From Paenibacillus caui (GTDB taxonomy: Bacteria > Bacillota > Bacilli > Paenibacillales > Paenibacillaceae), in the NCBI RefSeq assembly GCF_019904135.1, contig NZ_JAIOGQ010000015.1:1-64000 (forward strand): DNA of 64,000 nucleotides, read 5' to 3'. Of the stretch, positions 55,258 through 63,426 are shown one piece after another. The position numbers and the translations under genes are program-made. The first letter of the stretch is position 1. Each line of letters starts with the position of its first letter. The notes below the pieces were generated by a model. The model saw only the letters and a list, made by a program, of their open reading frames with translations. It did no database searches and was not told the DNA's origin.

Positions 55258-56181
55258 ATGATTCAAGAGATCTTGCAACGCAAACCGTTCTCGGCTACCT
55301 CCCAAAATATTATTGAAATTTTGCGTCAATCCATAGATGTCAGTACCATCTTTATTGCCATCAATGATCATGTGAAAGATACGATCCTGAAAGCCTTCAA
55401 CCAAGGAGGCGTTTGGATCGAAGAAGGCTTGGAGCTGCCTTTTGAAGAGAGCTACTGCCGGCTCGTTTGCGCAAATGGCCGGATGGCGACGGTCATCGCC
55501 GATACGGAACAGGACCCTTTGACCGCTTCGTTGCAGATGACAAAGCTATTGGGCAGAAGTTCATTCATTGGCGTCCCTCTCCATTTGGAAGATGGGACAA
55601 CCTTCGGAACGATATGCGCCATTGACAGGAAGCCTGGTACTTTTAAGGAACGGGAAATTAGCCTCTTTCTCGCTGTGGCGGAACTGCTCTCGAACGTGGT
55701 AGGGCTTGAATATGCCCAGTTCAAGGACACGGTAACCGGGGCTTTCAATCGAATATTTTTGGATACGATGAGCCAATTTTTTAACATGAAGAGCAAAGCA
55801 TTAGGTATTCTATTTGTCGATATTGATAATTTCAAAGCAATCAACCGGGAGTTTGGTCATGCGTACGGAGACAGACTGCTCGTACAATGCGCCCGGATCA
55901 TGGAACGGGTCTGCGGAGAGAATCCAATCATTATCCGGATGCAAGGGGACCAGTTCGTGATCATTTTTCATGAGACTAATCTGAATCGGTTGATTAAGCA
56001 CGCGCAAGCACTGCTCGCGGCAATCCGAAGAACTTCGCTGCCTTCAGGCGGAAATATATCGGCAAGTATTGGCATAGCGCTTTCCGAAGAATGGACAACC
56101 GACGTCCTGGAGCTGCTTCAGCGGGCAGATGCCAAAATGCTCACGGTTAAAAACCGGTCCAAAAATGGATTTGCCTATTAA
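55258..56181 (+). CDS. GAF and degenerate GGDEF domain protein
   Basis: A 307-residue cytoplasmic protein with a GAF sensor (about 15-155) and a GGDEF-fold domain (about 160-305). The metal-binding start VDIDNFKAINREFGH is kept, but the signature reads MQGDQF instead of GGDEF, losing a Gly and the active-site Glu. It is therefore probably not an active diguanylate cyclase and may bind nucleotide as a sensor or scaffold. The kinase gene follows 15 bases later, and the regulator after it, so it likely feeds a signal into that pair. Confidence 0.8.
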   Translation: MIQEILQRKPFSATSQNIIEILRQSIDVSTIFIAINDHVKDTILKAFNQGGVWIEEGLELPFEESYCRLVCANGRMATVIADTEQDPLTASLQMTKLLGRSSFIGVPLHLEDGTTFGTICAIDRKPGTFKEREISLFLAVAELLSNVVGLEYAQFKDTVTGAFNRIFLDTMSQFFNMKSKALGILFVDIDNFKAINREFGHAYGDRLLVQCARIMERVCGENPIIIRMQGDQFVIIFHETNLNRLIKHAQALLAAIRRTSLPSGGNISASIGIALSEEWTTDVLELLQRADAKMLTVKNRSKNGFAY

Positions 56182-56196
56182 GGAGTGACATCAAGA

Positions 56197-57816
56197 ATGA
56201 GCTTGCTTGAAAGCGTACAATTAGTAGGCCTTGCCATTTTTTTTATTCTCATTCAGATATACATAATCAGGAAGGAATTCACAAACCGCTTAAAAGCAAA
56301 GGCACATTCCTGCGAGTGTTACAAACCTTTGTTTTATTATAGCAATGATCCCGTCTTTGAGCTGAATCGGACAGGGCATATCATTGGGCAAAATCCGGCC
56401 GCCAGGATGCTTGCGAATCAGGCAGGCACCGTTTATGTTCATCGTCATTTTACGGAATTCATTTCCCCAATATGCAAGGAAAAGGCCGAACGCGCTTTTT
56501 CGGAAGCCCGCCCGGCACAACCTGCGAGCATCGAGACTGCCTCCCCATTTTGTGCATCAGAAGCTGCCAGCTTTCGTTTGACTTTTCTTCCTGCGGACCA
56601 GGAGGGAGCCTTTTTAATAGCACAAGATATCACGGAACATAAAAAAAACGAAAGTGCCATAAACAGGAACGAGGAACTTTATTTTCAACTCCAGAATAGT
56701 CTTGACCGATTTTCCGAGGACGCCTCAGGGATGATGAAAATTGCGGAACTGGAAAAACGAGTCGTTCATGAACTGCAGGAGGTCCTGGAGACTTCGCGAG
56801 TCTCGTTGATCGAGACAGGAAATTTCCGAAACTTTGCATGCAAGGCCGGCTGCCAGCCGAATGAAGAGGTTCTTTCAGGATTGACCAGGTATCAGGGGAT
56901 CCGTCTTCCTGAGGGGCAGCTATTTCCATACGGTGAGGCTGCCATCTTTTTAATCGGCGATTGGCGTGGAATGACCAACCTGATTTTAATCGAGGGACGT
57001 CAGCCAAAACTGTATAAAACACCTGTCAAGGTATGGATTAGAACGTTGTCCCGGTACTTGAACGTTTGTTATGACAATATGCTGAAAATAAATGATCTAA
57101 CGGATGAACTGGAACGGTTGACCAAAGAGCAGAAGACCCCGGCATGGCTTCCCAGGCTGCAGTATGCAATGGCCGAGAAGGAAAGAAAGCACCTGTCCCA
57201 GGATTTGCACGACTCTGTATTGCAGGAACAAATTATCCTGTACCGAAAGCTTGAACTAGTGCAGTATTCGGAGGCGGCCAGTGCGGAGCTCAAACAGGAG
57301 CTGCAGGATATCGGAGAGGGAATGCTGGATATCATTCATCAAATCCGGATGACCTGCAACGAACTTCGTCCTCCTTTTCTGAAAGAGTGGGGGCTTAATC
57401 AAGCCCTGGAGGCGCTGTATGAACATGTTCAAATGCGGGTTGACTACAGAATCATCTTCGATAGCGAAAGATTTTGTATCCCTTTGCCTGACGAGCAAAT
57501 GATCGCCGTTTACCGGATCAATCAGGAGCTCCTGAACAATGCGTATAAACATTCCCAAGCGACAGAGGTCTTCATTTCGATCGCAGATCATGAAGACGGC
57601 TTTCTGATGACGTATCAGGATAACGGAATCGGCCTGCAATCAGGAGAATTGAGAAATTCATATAAAACGATGGGGCTTTATGGCATAAGAGAGAGGGTTC
57701 GCAGTTTGGAAGGCGAGATCCATGTACTTACGGCACCAGGGGAAGGATTGACGATCCATGTTTATCTTCCGTGTCTGCAGACGACGATCCCGGACGCCTT
57801 AAAAACCTATTACTGA
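56197..57816 (+). CDS. PAS-containing sensor histidine kinase (HisKA_3, ComP-like core)
   Basis: A 539-residue kinase: one N-terminal membrane helix (about 8-24), PAS-like domain (about 45-150), a linker domain, and a NarL/DesK-type kinase core. The phospho-acceptor is H338 in SQDLHDSVLQEQI; the ATPase has NQELLNNAYKHS and QDNGIGL. The core resembles ComP, but the multi-helix sensor of ComP is absent and no comX/comQ is nearby. I use the ATG at 56197, 11 bases after AAGGAG; the GTG at 56185 is too close to that site. Confidence 0.85.
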   Translation: MSLLESVQLVGLAIFFILIQIYIIRKEFTNRLKAKAHSCECYKPLFYYSNDPVFELNRTGHIIGQNPAARMLANQAGTVYVHRHFTEFISPICKEKAERAFSEARPAQPASIETASPFCASEAASFRLTFLPADQEGAFLIAQDITEHKKNESAINRNEELYFQLQNSLDRFSEDASGMMKIAELEKRVVHELQEVLETSRVSLIETGNFRNFACKAGCQPNEEVLSGLTRYQGIRLPEGQLFPYGEAAIFLIGDWRGMTNLILIEGRQPKLYKTPVKVWIRTLSRYLNVCYDNMLKINDLTDELERLTKEQKTPAWLPRLQYAMAEKERKHLSQDLHDSVLQEQIILYRKLELVQYSEAASAELKQELQDIGEGMLDIIHQIRMTCNELRPPFLKEWGLNQALEALYEHVQMRVDYRIIFDSERFCIPLPDEQMIAVYRINQELLNNAYKHSQATEVFISIADHEDGFLMTYQDNGIGLQSGELRNSYKTMGLYGIRERVRSLEGEIHVLTAPGEGLTIHVYLPCLQTTIPDALKTYY

Positions 57817-57831
57817 CTGTGGAGGTACAAC

Positions 57832-58482
57832 ATGCTGAAGATATTATTGGTAGATGATCATCCGGCCGTGACCGAAGGTACGAAATTTATACTGGAACAA
57901 GATCCGGAGTACAAGGTCACCGTTCAAAATCAGGTTTCGGGCCTCCTCGAACTGATCCAAAACGAGCACTTTGATATCATGCTTTTTGATTTGTTTATGC
58001 CATCGGTAAACGGAATTGATCTTGCCGCAGAAGTCCTGAATATACAGCCGAACGCTTGTATTCTGATTTATACAGGTTTCGATATCGGCCCTCATCTGAA
58101 CAAACTGATCGAAATGGGTTTGGCCGGTTTTGTGCCGAAAACAGCCACCAGAGACCAACTTATCAATTCCATTCGCTGTGCTCTCCGTCAGGAAGTTGTC
58201 CTTCCGCTTGACGTGTTCAGGACGCTTCGAAAAAATAAAATGGATGCACTGCCTGCCTTGTCGGCCGTCTTTAAACCTGCGCTCCGTGAGCGCGATGTAG
58301 AAATTTTGCAGCAGATCGCCCAGGGAAAGGGCAATCGCCAAATTGCCGAGCAAATGTGCATGAGTCAAAGATCGCTTGAATACCAGCTGACGCATCTGTT
58401 TCAAAAGCTGGGTGTAAAATCCAGAATTGAGGCCGTAACCAAAGCGAAGGATGCCGGGATTTTAGAGAATGTATGGGTCTAA
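57832..58482 (+). CDS. NarL/LuxR-type response regulator, ComA-like
   Basis: A 216-residue regulator. The receiver opens LLVDDHPAVTEGTKFILE, close to the start of B. subtilis ComA as I recall it, and has phosphoacceptor D53 (LFDLFMP). The C-terminal HTH (RERDVEILQQIAQGKGNRQIAEQM, SQRSLEYQLTHLFQKLGVKSR) is also ComA-like. Partner of the kinase 15 bases upstream. Whether it controls competence or another programme cannot be told here; no targets are visible. Confidence 0.87.
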   Translation: MLKILLVDDHPAVTEGTKFILEQDPEYKVTVQNQVSGLLELIQNEHFDIMLFDLFMPSVNGIDLAAEVLNIQPNACILIYTGFDIGPHLNKLIEMGLAGFVPKTATRDQLINSIRCALRQEVVLPLDVFRTLRKNKMDALPALSAVFKPALRERDVEILQQIAQGKGNRQIAEQMCMSQRSLEYQLTHLFQKLGVKSRIEAVTKAKDAGILENVWV

Positions 58483-58506
58483 AGCCGCAGCGGAAGTCGC
58501 GGTTTT
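58481..58506 (+). terminator. Terminator after the ComA-like regulator
   Basis: Stem AAAGCCGC / GCGGTTTT (one G-T) with a 10-base loop and a short T tail, starting in the stop codon. Confidence 0.5.
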
Positions 58507-58545
58507 GAAAATCCTGCCGATACCTCACGGAGAGCAGGCAGGATC
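58507..58545 (-). terminator. Terminator of the HAD phosphatase gene
   Basis: Stem ATCCTGCC / GGCAGGAT (58511-58518 with 58537-58544) with an 18-base loop; on the minus strand it ends in TTTTC. Confidence 0.55.
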
Positions 58546-58560
58546 CTCAAATTTCACTTT

Positions 58561-59340
58561 TTACAGCAAACCAACCATTTTAAGCCCGTGGAAAATACCG
58601 TCTTCATCCACAGGTTTCGTTATGTATTTCGCAGCCGCTTTCGCTTCAGGCACGCCATTTCCCATAGAGACACTGTTCACGATCGTCCTCAGCATGACGA
58701 CATCATTGAGCCCGTCGCCAAAGGCATATTGACGCTCCGGGGGAACGCGCAGCTTTTCGGTGATCTTGGCAATACCTTTCGCTTTGGAGCCTCCGTGCGG
58801 TACTACGTCTACGGAATTCGGATGCCAGCGAATCAGATCGAACGCTTTGCATACCGATTCATAATAGTGCTCTTCATCCTCCTGGCAAAAAAGCAAAGCC
58901 TGATAAATTTCTCTGCCTTTGTAGTACACCGGATCGTGGGAGGGTAGATGCTTTAATTTCAAAGTGCCCATGCTCGTTGTGATCATTTCGTTATTCGGTG
59001 CACTTGCCTTCATATCCTCATGATCCATATACACCACCGCGTGTTCATGGAGAAGCGCCAGATCGGTTAGCGACTGCAGCGCAGCCTTGTTCAGCGGATT
59101 GGTATAAATGACCTCGCCCCGCAGTACGACATACTGCCCGTTATAGCTGACAAAGGTGTCTATTTCAAGCTCTTCCCGAAGATCCTTGAACATAAAAGGG
59201 GCCCGCCCTGTCGCGATCGCTACGTCATGCCCGCGTTCTTTCAAGGAGAATACCGCATCTTTGGTCGATTTGGGCACCTTCTTATCGTGATTGTAGAGAG
59301 TTCCGTCAATATCGAAAAAAATAATACTGTGATCTGTCAT
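58561..59340 (-). CDS. Cof-type HAD-IIB phosphatase
   Basis: A 259-residue HAD hydrolase. Motif I FFDIDGTLYN, motif II IATGRAP, Lys motif in PHGGSKAKGI and motif IV FGDGLNDVVML are all present, with the IIB cap domain between. Members dephosphorylate sugar phosphates, flavin or PLP. The ATG at 59340 has AGGTGAAG upstream. Single-gene unit, divergent from the iron transporter. Confidence 0.9.
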   Translation of the reverse strand: MTDHSIIFFDIDGTLYNHDKKVPKSTKDAVFSLKERGHDVAIATGRAPFMFKDLREELEIDTFVSYNGQYVVLRGEVIYTNPLNKAALQSLTDLALLHEHAVVYMDHEDMKASAPNNEMITTSMGTLKLKHLPSHDPVYYKGREIYQALLFCQEDEEHYYESVCKAFDLIRWHPNSVDVVPHGGSKAKGIAKITEKLRVPPERQYAFGDGLNDVVMLRTIVNSVSMGNGVPEAKAAAKYITKPVDEDGIFHGLKMVGLL

Positions 59341-59450
59341 ACTCTTCACCTGACTTTCAAAAAATGGTGGGGTTTTTGCACCTTGTATGCTCAATTATAA
59401 CAAACGCTAGCTGATGTGGACATCTTTGGCATGAAACTTTGCGAATGTTA

Positions 59451-59509
59451 TTGACATAAGGAAAGCACAGCGGTTATCATATGCCTAAATGAGAATAATA
59501 ATCATTATC
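59451..59509 (+). promoter_or_regulatory. Fur-regulated promoter of the iron ABC transporter
   Basis: TTGACA at 59451-59456 and TATCAT at 59475-59480 (18-base spacer) form the promoter. Immediately downstream, 59491-59509 reads GAGAATAATAATCATTATC, matching 17 of 19 positions of the classical Fur box. Iron-bound Fur would block transcription. Confidence 0.88.
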
Positions 59510-59526
59510 TTAGGGGGATGTTTGGA

Positions 59527-60615
59527 ATGATAAAACGGAAATTATTCGCTCCATTGCTTACGGGAGTGGTAGCTGTAGGTCTGTTGGCCGGATGCGGCGC
59601 TAACAAGGCAAATGAATCCGGTGCGAATTCAGAGAAGAGCGAGCCGACTGCAAAGACAGCAAAGCAAGTCGTTAACATTTATTCCGCTCGCAACTATGAT
59701 GTCGACGCACTCCTTTATAAGAAGTTCACGGAGCAAACCGGAATCAAAGTCAACGTGATTGACGGTAAGGCGGAGGAATTGATTGAGCGCCTGAAGCGTG
59801 AAGGGGAAAGTACGCAGGCTGACCTATTCCTTACGGTCGATGGTGGCGTCCTGAACAATGCCAAGCAGGCCGGGCTGCTTCAGCCGGTCACTTCAGAAAC
59901 GATTAACCAAAATGTCCCTAAGAAGTTTCGCGATCCCGACAATGAATGGACCGGACTTTCAACACGTGCCCGCGTCATCGTCTACTCCAAGGAACGCGTA
60001 AAGCCGGAGCAGCTGTCTACATATGAGGATCTGACCAGCCCGGCCTGGAAAGGCAAAGTGCTTGTTCGTCCATCCTCAAGCTTGTATAATCAGTCCCTTC
60101 TATCCTCATTCGTTGAACTGAACGGCGAAGAGAAAGCGGAAGAATGGTCTAAAGGGCTTGTAGCCAATCTGGCACGTACTCCGGAAGGAAATGACCGTGA
60201 CCAGGCCAAAGCGATTGTTGCCGGTGTAGGCGATGTGGCGCTGATGAATACTTACTATGTCGGCCTCCTGCTGAATTCGGATGATCCGGAAGAAGTGAAG
60301 GTCGGACAAAGCATCGGCGTCTTCTTCCCGAACCAGGACACATCAGGTACTCATGTGAATATCAGCGGCGCAGGCGTAACCAAGCACAGCAAAAATAAGG
60401 AAAATGCCGTCAAGCTGATCGAATTCCTGACCGGCGCCGAAGCACAGACGATGGTGACCAATGAGAACTTTGAGTTCCCGGTAAATGCGAAAGCGGAGCT
60501 GCCTGAACTGCTCAAATCCTGGGGTACGTTCAAAGCGCAGCAAATCGATTTCAACAAACTGGGCGCTCACAATGCCAAAGCCATTGAGATCATGAACAAA
60601 ACAGGCTGGAAATAA
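59527..60615 (+). CDS. fbpA: Ferric iron ABC transporter binding lipoprotein (FbpA/FutA type)
   Basis: A 362-residue lipoprotein: signal peptide ending LLAGC (Cys about 23), Ser/Lys/Thr-rich linker, then an iron-binding fold starting VNIYSARNYDVDALLY. Tyrosines in SSLYNQS and MNTYYVG are likely ferric ligands. The start at 59527 has GGGGG at good spacing; the ATG at 59518 touches the ribosome site. First gene of the Fur-controlled operon, with the permease 3 bases downstream. Confidence 0.9.
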   Translation: MIKRKLFAPLLTGVVAVGLLAGCGANKANESGANSEKSEPTAKTAKQVVNIYSARNYDVDALLYKKFTEQTGIKVNVIDGKAEELIERLKREGESTQADLFLTVDGGVLNNAKQAGLLQPVTSETINQNVPKKFRDPDNEWTGLSTRARVIVYSKERVKPEQLSTYEDLTSPAWKGKVLVRPSSSLYNQSLLSSFVELNGEEKAEEWSKGLVANLARTPEGNDRDQAKAIVAGVGDVALMNTYYVGLLLNSDDPEEVKVGQSIGVFFPNQDTSGTHVNISGAGVTKHSKNKENAVKLIEFLTGAEAQTMVTNENFEFPVNAKAELPELLKSWGTFKAQQIDFNKLGAHNAKAIEIMNKTGWK

Positions 60616-60618
60616 CAT

Positions 60619-62268
60619 ATGCGCTTGAACACAGTTAAGGTAAAGATAAAAAGAAGCCTTGGCGGTTGGCGGATCGTAAGCTTAACGTGGGCGGCAGTCA
60701 TTTTGCTGCCCATTCTTGTTGTATTCCTCTCGATCTTTGATCCGCCGAATGATAACTGGAATCAAATCAAGCAGTATCTCATCAAAGATTATATTTCGGA
60801 AACGGTTCAGCTGACGTTAATGGTCGCCGTGCTGACGGGATTGCTCGGTGTGACGCTGGCCTGGCTGGTGGCCGCGTTTGATTTTCCAGGGAAACGGTTC
60901 TTCAGGTGGTCGCTCGTTCTTCCTTTAGCCATTCCTCCATACATTGCTGCCTTTACATACAGCACGATGTTCAGCTATACCGGCGTTGTCCAGACCACGC
61001 TTCGCAACCGGTTCGGTATTGTTCCCGATCAGGATTTCATTACGGTTTCATCGATGCGGGGCGCGGTCATTGTATTTACCTTATTTCTGTATCCTTTTGT
61101 ATATCTCATCACCAAGTCCTTTCTGGAACGACAGAGCGCTTCTTATATTGAAAATGCCCGGCTGCTAGGAAGGAATGGACTATCGATTTTTATTAGGATC
61201 GCGCTTCCTTTATCCCGGCCGGCCATTGCCGGCAGCGTCAGTCTGGTCATGTTTGAGGTGCTCAGCGATTACGGGGTGACGAGCTATTTCGGAATACAGA
61301 CCGTCTCTACGGCGATCTTTCAGACCTGGTTCGGCATGTACGATGCGGATTCGGCCATGCGCCTTGCCTCCTGGCTGATGATGATTGTAATCGGCATATT
61401 CTTGGTCGAAATGCTCCTGCGCAAACGCCGCGCTTACAGTGCAACGACCAGCAAGTCGAGACCGCTTGTGCCTCGGCGACTAACGGGGCTTCAAGGTTGG
61501 ACAGCTTCCCTGTTCTGTATGCTCGTTTGGTGCGCAGCGTTCTTGTTCCCGGTCCTGCAATTAATCGTATGGGCGGGCTGGACCTTTGAGAGCATGTGGA
61601 ATCGTGAATTTATCCGGCTCGTATACCAGACCTTGTCGGTGGCAGTCGTCTCCACCTTGTTGATCATGATTTTTTCACTCATTGTTGCTGCGGCCAACCG
61701 GACGCGCTCCACAACTTCATTCTTTATCTCTAAGGCGGTAACTGCCGGATATTCGGTGCCCGGGGCCATCATCGCGATCGGTGTTTTGGTTGTTTTTCTG
61801 CAATTGGATAAAGGCTGGGCGGCCATTCATCATCAGTTTGCGTTAATGGGAACACCCTTGGTACTAAGCCTGACTCTCGCGATGCTGGTCATGGGATATG
61901 TAATCCGGTTTATGGCTACAGGATACAACGCAGTAGAAGTCGGGTTTGAGAAAATAGGCCGGAAATATACGGAAGCTTCGCGAATGTTGGGGCTCGGAAT
62001 GACAAAAACATTTTTAAAAGTGGATCTGCCTTTAATCAAAGGAGCGGTGATGAGCGGGAGCATCCTGACTTTTGTGGAAATATGCAAGGAACTACCGCTT
62101 GCTTTAATCCTCAGACCCTTTAATTTCGAGACCTTGGCCACAAAAGCTTACCGGTATGCCAGCGATGAGCAGATTTTCGAGGCGGCCATCCCTTCTCTGC
62201 TTATTATTGGCATCAGCTTGATCTCAGTTTATGTCATGCATTATTTAGACAGGAGGTGGGAGCAATGA
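60619..62268 (+). CDS. fbpB: Ferric iron ABC transporter permease (FbpB type)
   Basis: A 549-residue permease that fuses two binding-protein-dependent permease domains, about 12 helices. EAA-type loops are ENARLLGRNGLSIFIRIALP and EASRMLGLGMTKTFLKVDLP. Partner of the ferric binding lipoprotein. Its stop overlaps the ATPase start (ATGA). Confidence 0.9.
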   Translation: MRLNTVKVKIKRSLGGWRIVSLTWAAVILLPILVVFLSIFDPPNDNWNQIKQYLIKDYISETVQLTLMVAVLTGLLGVTLAWLVAAFDFPGKRFFRWSLVLPLAIPPYIAAFTYSTMFSYTGVVQTTLRNRFGIVPDQDFITVSSMRGAVIVFTLFLYPFVYLITKSFLERQSASYIENARLLGRNGLSIFIRIALPLSRPAIAGSVSLVMFEVLSDYGVTSYFGIQTVSTAIFQTWFGMYDADSAMRLASWLMMIVIGIFLVEMLLRKRRAYSATTSKSRPLVPRRLTGLQGWTASLFCMLVWCAAFLFPVLQLIVWAGWTFESMWNREFIRLVYQTLSVAVVSTLLIMIFSLIVAAANRTRSTTSFFISKAVTAGYSVPGAIIAIGVLVVFLQLDKGWAAIHHQFALMGTPLVLSLTLAMLVMGYVIRFMATGYNAVEVGFEKIGRKYTEASRMLGLGMTKTFLKVDLPLIKGAVMSGSILTFVEICKELPLALILRPFNFETLATKAYRYASDEQIFEAAIPSLLIIGISLISVYVMHYLDRRWEQ

Positions 62269-62918
62269 GCATAGTAGACATCCGTAATCTATCGTTTTCT
62301 TATGGACGGGGAAAGCCCCCGGTGATCGAGCGGTTCTCCTGTTCCATTGACAAAGGGGAAATTGTAGGTATTGTTGGCGCAAGCGGAAACGGAAAAAGCA
62401 CGCTGCTGCGGCTGATTGCGGGACTGGAGATTCCTTCAGGAGGGGAAATCCGGATTAACGGAGCTCCTGTTGTGAATGAGGGCAACTTTATCCTGCCCGA
62501 GCGGAGGGGTGTCGGCATGGTGTTTCAGGATTACGCCCTGTTTCCTCATATGACTGTCCGGAAAAATATTGAATTCGCCCTGCACCGTCTCCCTCGAAAA
62601 GAGAGGGCCAAAAAGCTGGAGGAAATGCTTGACCTTGTTCAGCTTGGCGAATATAAGGAACGTTACCCGCATGAGCTGAGCGGCGGGCAGCAGCAGAGGG
62701 TTGCGCTGGCCCGGGCGCTGGCGCAAAAGCCGGCGATTCTGCTAATGGACGAACCCTTCAGCAATCTGGATGCGGGGCTAAAGGACACGATCCGCTCCGA
62801 ACTTCTGGCTATTTTAAAGAAAGCGCAAATGACCTGCTTGTTCGTAACTCATGACCGGCAGGATGTAGTAGCGATCAGCGACCGTTCGATTCATCTGGGA
62901 CCTGGTAATCTTCTTTAA
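62265..62918 (+). CDS. fbpC: Ferric iron ABC transporter ATPase (FbpC type, short)
   Basis: A 217-residue ABC ATPase with Walker A GASGNGKST, Q-loop VFQDYALFP, signature LSGGQQQR, Walker B ILLMDEPF and FVTHDRQD. FbpC/FutC proteins usually have about 340-350 residues with a C-terminal regulatory domain; this one ends right after the ATPase domain, so that control is missing. Coupled to fbpB. Confidence 0.88.
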   Translation: MSIVDIRNLSFSYGRGKPPVIERFSCSIDKGEIVGIVGASGNGKSTLLRLIAGLEIPSGGEIRINGAPVVNEGNFILPERRGVGMVFQDYALFPHMTVRKNIEFALHRLPRKERAKKLEEMLDLVQLGEYKERYPHELSGGQQQRVALARALAQKPAILLMDEPFSNLDAGLKDTIRSELLAILKKAQMTCLFVTHDRQDVVAISDRSIHLGPGNLL

Positions 62919-62944
62919 ACACTCGTAATGAGTGTTTTTTTTTG
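62917..62944 (+). terminator. Terminator after the iron transporter operon
   Basis: Stem AAACACTC / GAGTGTTT, 5-base loop, then a run of T; begins within the stop codon. Confidence 0.88.
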
Positions 62945-63041
62945 TAATGTTATGCCTATTGCCCTGCCCGGGTTCCCTGCTTCGCTTCGCTGATCCGGCC
63001 ACAGGTTCTAAACAGAGCGGGAAATTCTTCTGGCTTGCTCA

Positions 63042-63072
63042 TTGAGAATAACCCCCCCCAGGGGGATATAAT
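63042..63072 (+). promoter_or_regulatory. Promoter and CsoR-type operator
   Basis: TTGAGA (63042-63047) and TATAAT (63067-63072) are separated by 19 bases. Between them lies an inverted C-tract/G-tract, ATAACCCCCCCCAGGGGGAT, the A/T-flanked form typical of CsoR-family operators. It sits 28 bases before the csoR-like gene, consistent with autorepression. Confidence 0.75.
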
Positions 63073-63099
63073 AAGAATATATTTCGTAAGGAGGTACGT

Positions 63100-63408
63100 A
63101 TGGCAAAACCTAATACAACCGATCATGATCATGATCACAACCACGAGCACAAGTACAGAAAACAGATCGTTAACCGTTTGGCCAGAATTGAAGGCCATAT
63201 CCGTTCGGTCAAGGAAATGACCGAGAGCGGGCGAGATTGTTCGGAGGTTCTTTTGCAAATTGCAGCCGTTCAAAAAGCATTGGATAAAGCAGCAAAGCTT
63301 CTGCTCAAGGACCATTTGGAGAACTGTGTCGTGGATGCGGTCATTCACGGAAATCAGGACAAAGTACTCGAGGACTTGAACAAGGCGCTCAACAATTACA
63401 TTCGGTAA
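63100..63408 (+). CDS. csoR: CsoR/RcnR-family metal-sensing repressor
   Basis: A 102-residue all-helical repressor. After a His/Asp-rich N-terminus (HDHDHNHEH) comes NRLARIEGHIRSVKEM, the DNA-binding helix of the family. The metal set is Cys in GRDCSEVL, His and Cys in KDHLENC, the Cys-His-Cys pattern of copper sensors; the His-rich start could add Ni, Zn or Cu binding. AAGGAGG ribosome site. It is followed 18 bases later by a MATE efflux gene rather than copZ/copA. Confidence 0.87.
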   Translation: MAKPNTTDHDHDHNHEHKYRKQIVNRLARIEGHIRSVKEMTESGRDCSEVLLQIAAVQKALDKAAKLLLKDHLENCVVDAVIHGNQDKVLEDLNKALNNYIR

Positions 63409-63426
63409 AGAAAGGAGAGCTATGCA

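Noticed and set aside
56197-58482. A comQXP-comA competence quorum-sensing locus
   Set aside because: There is no comQ or comX, and the kinase has one membrane helix and a PAS domain instead of the multi-helix ComP sensor.
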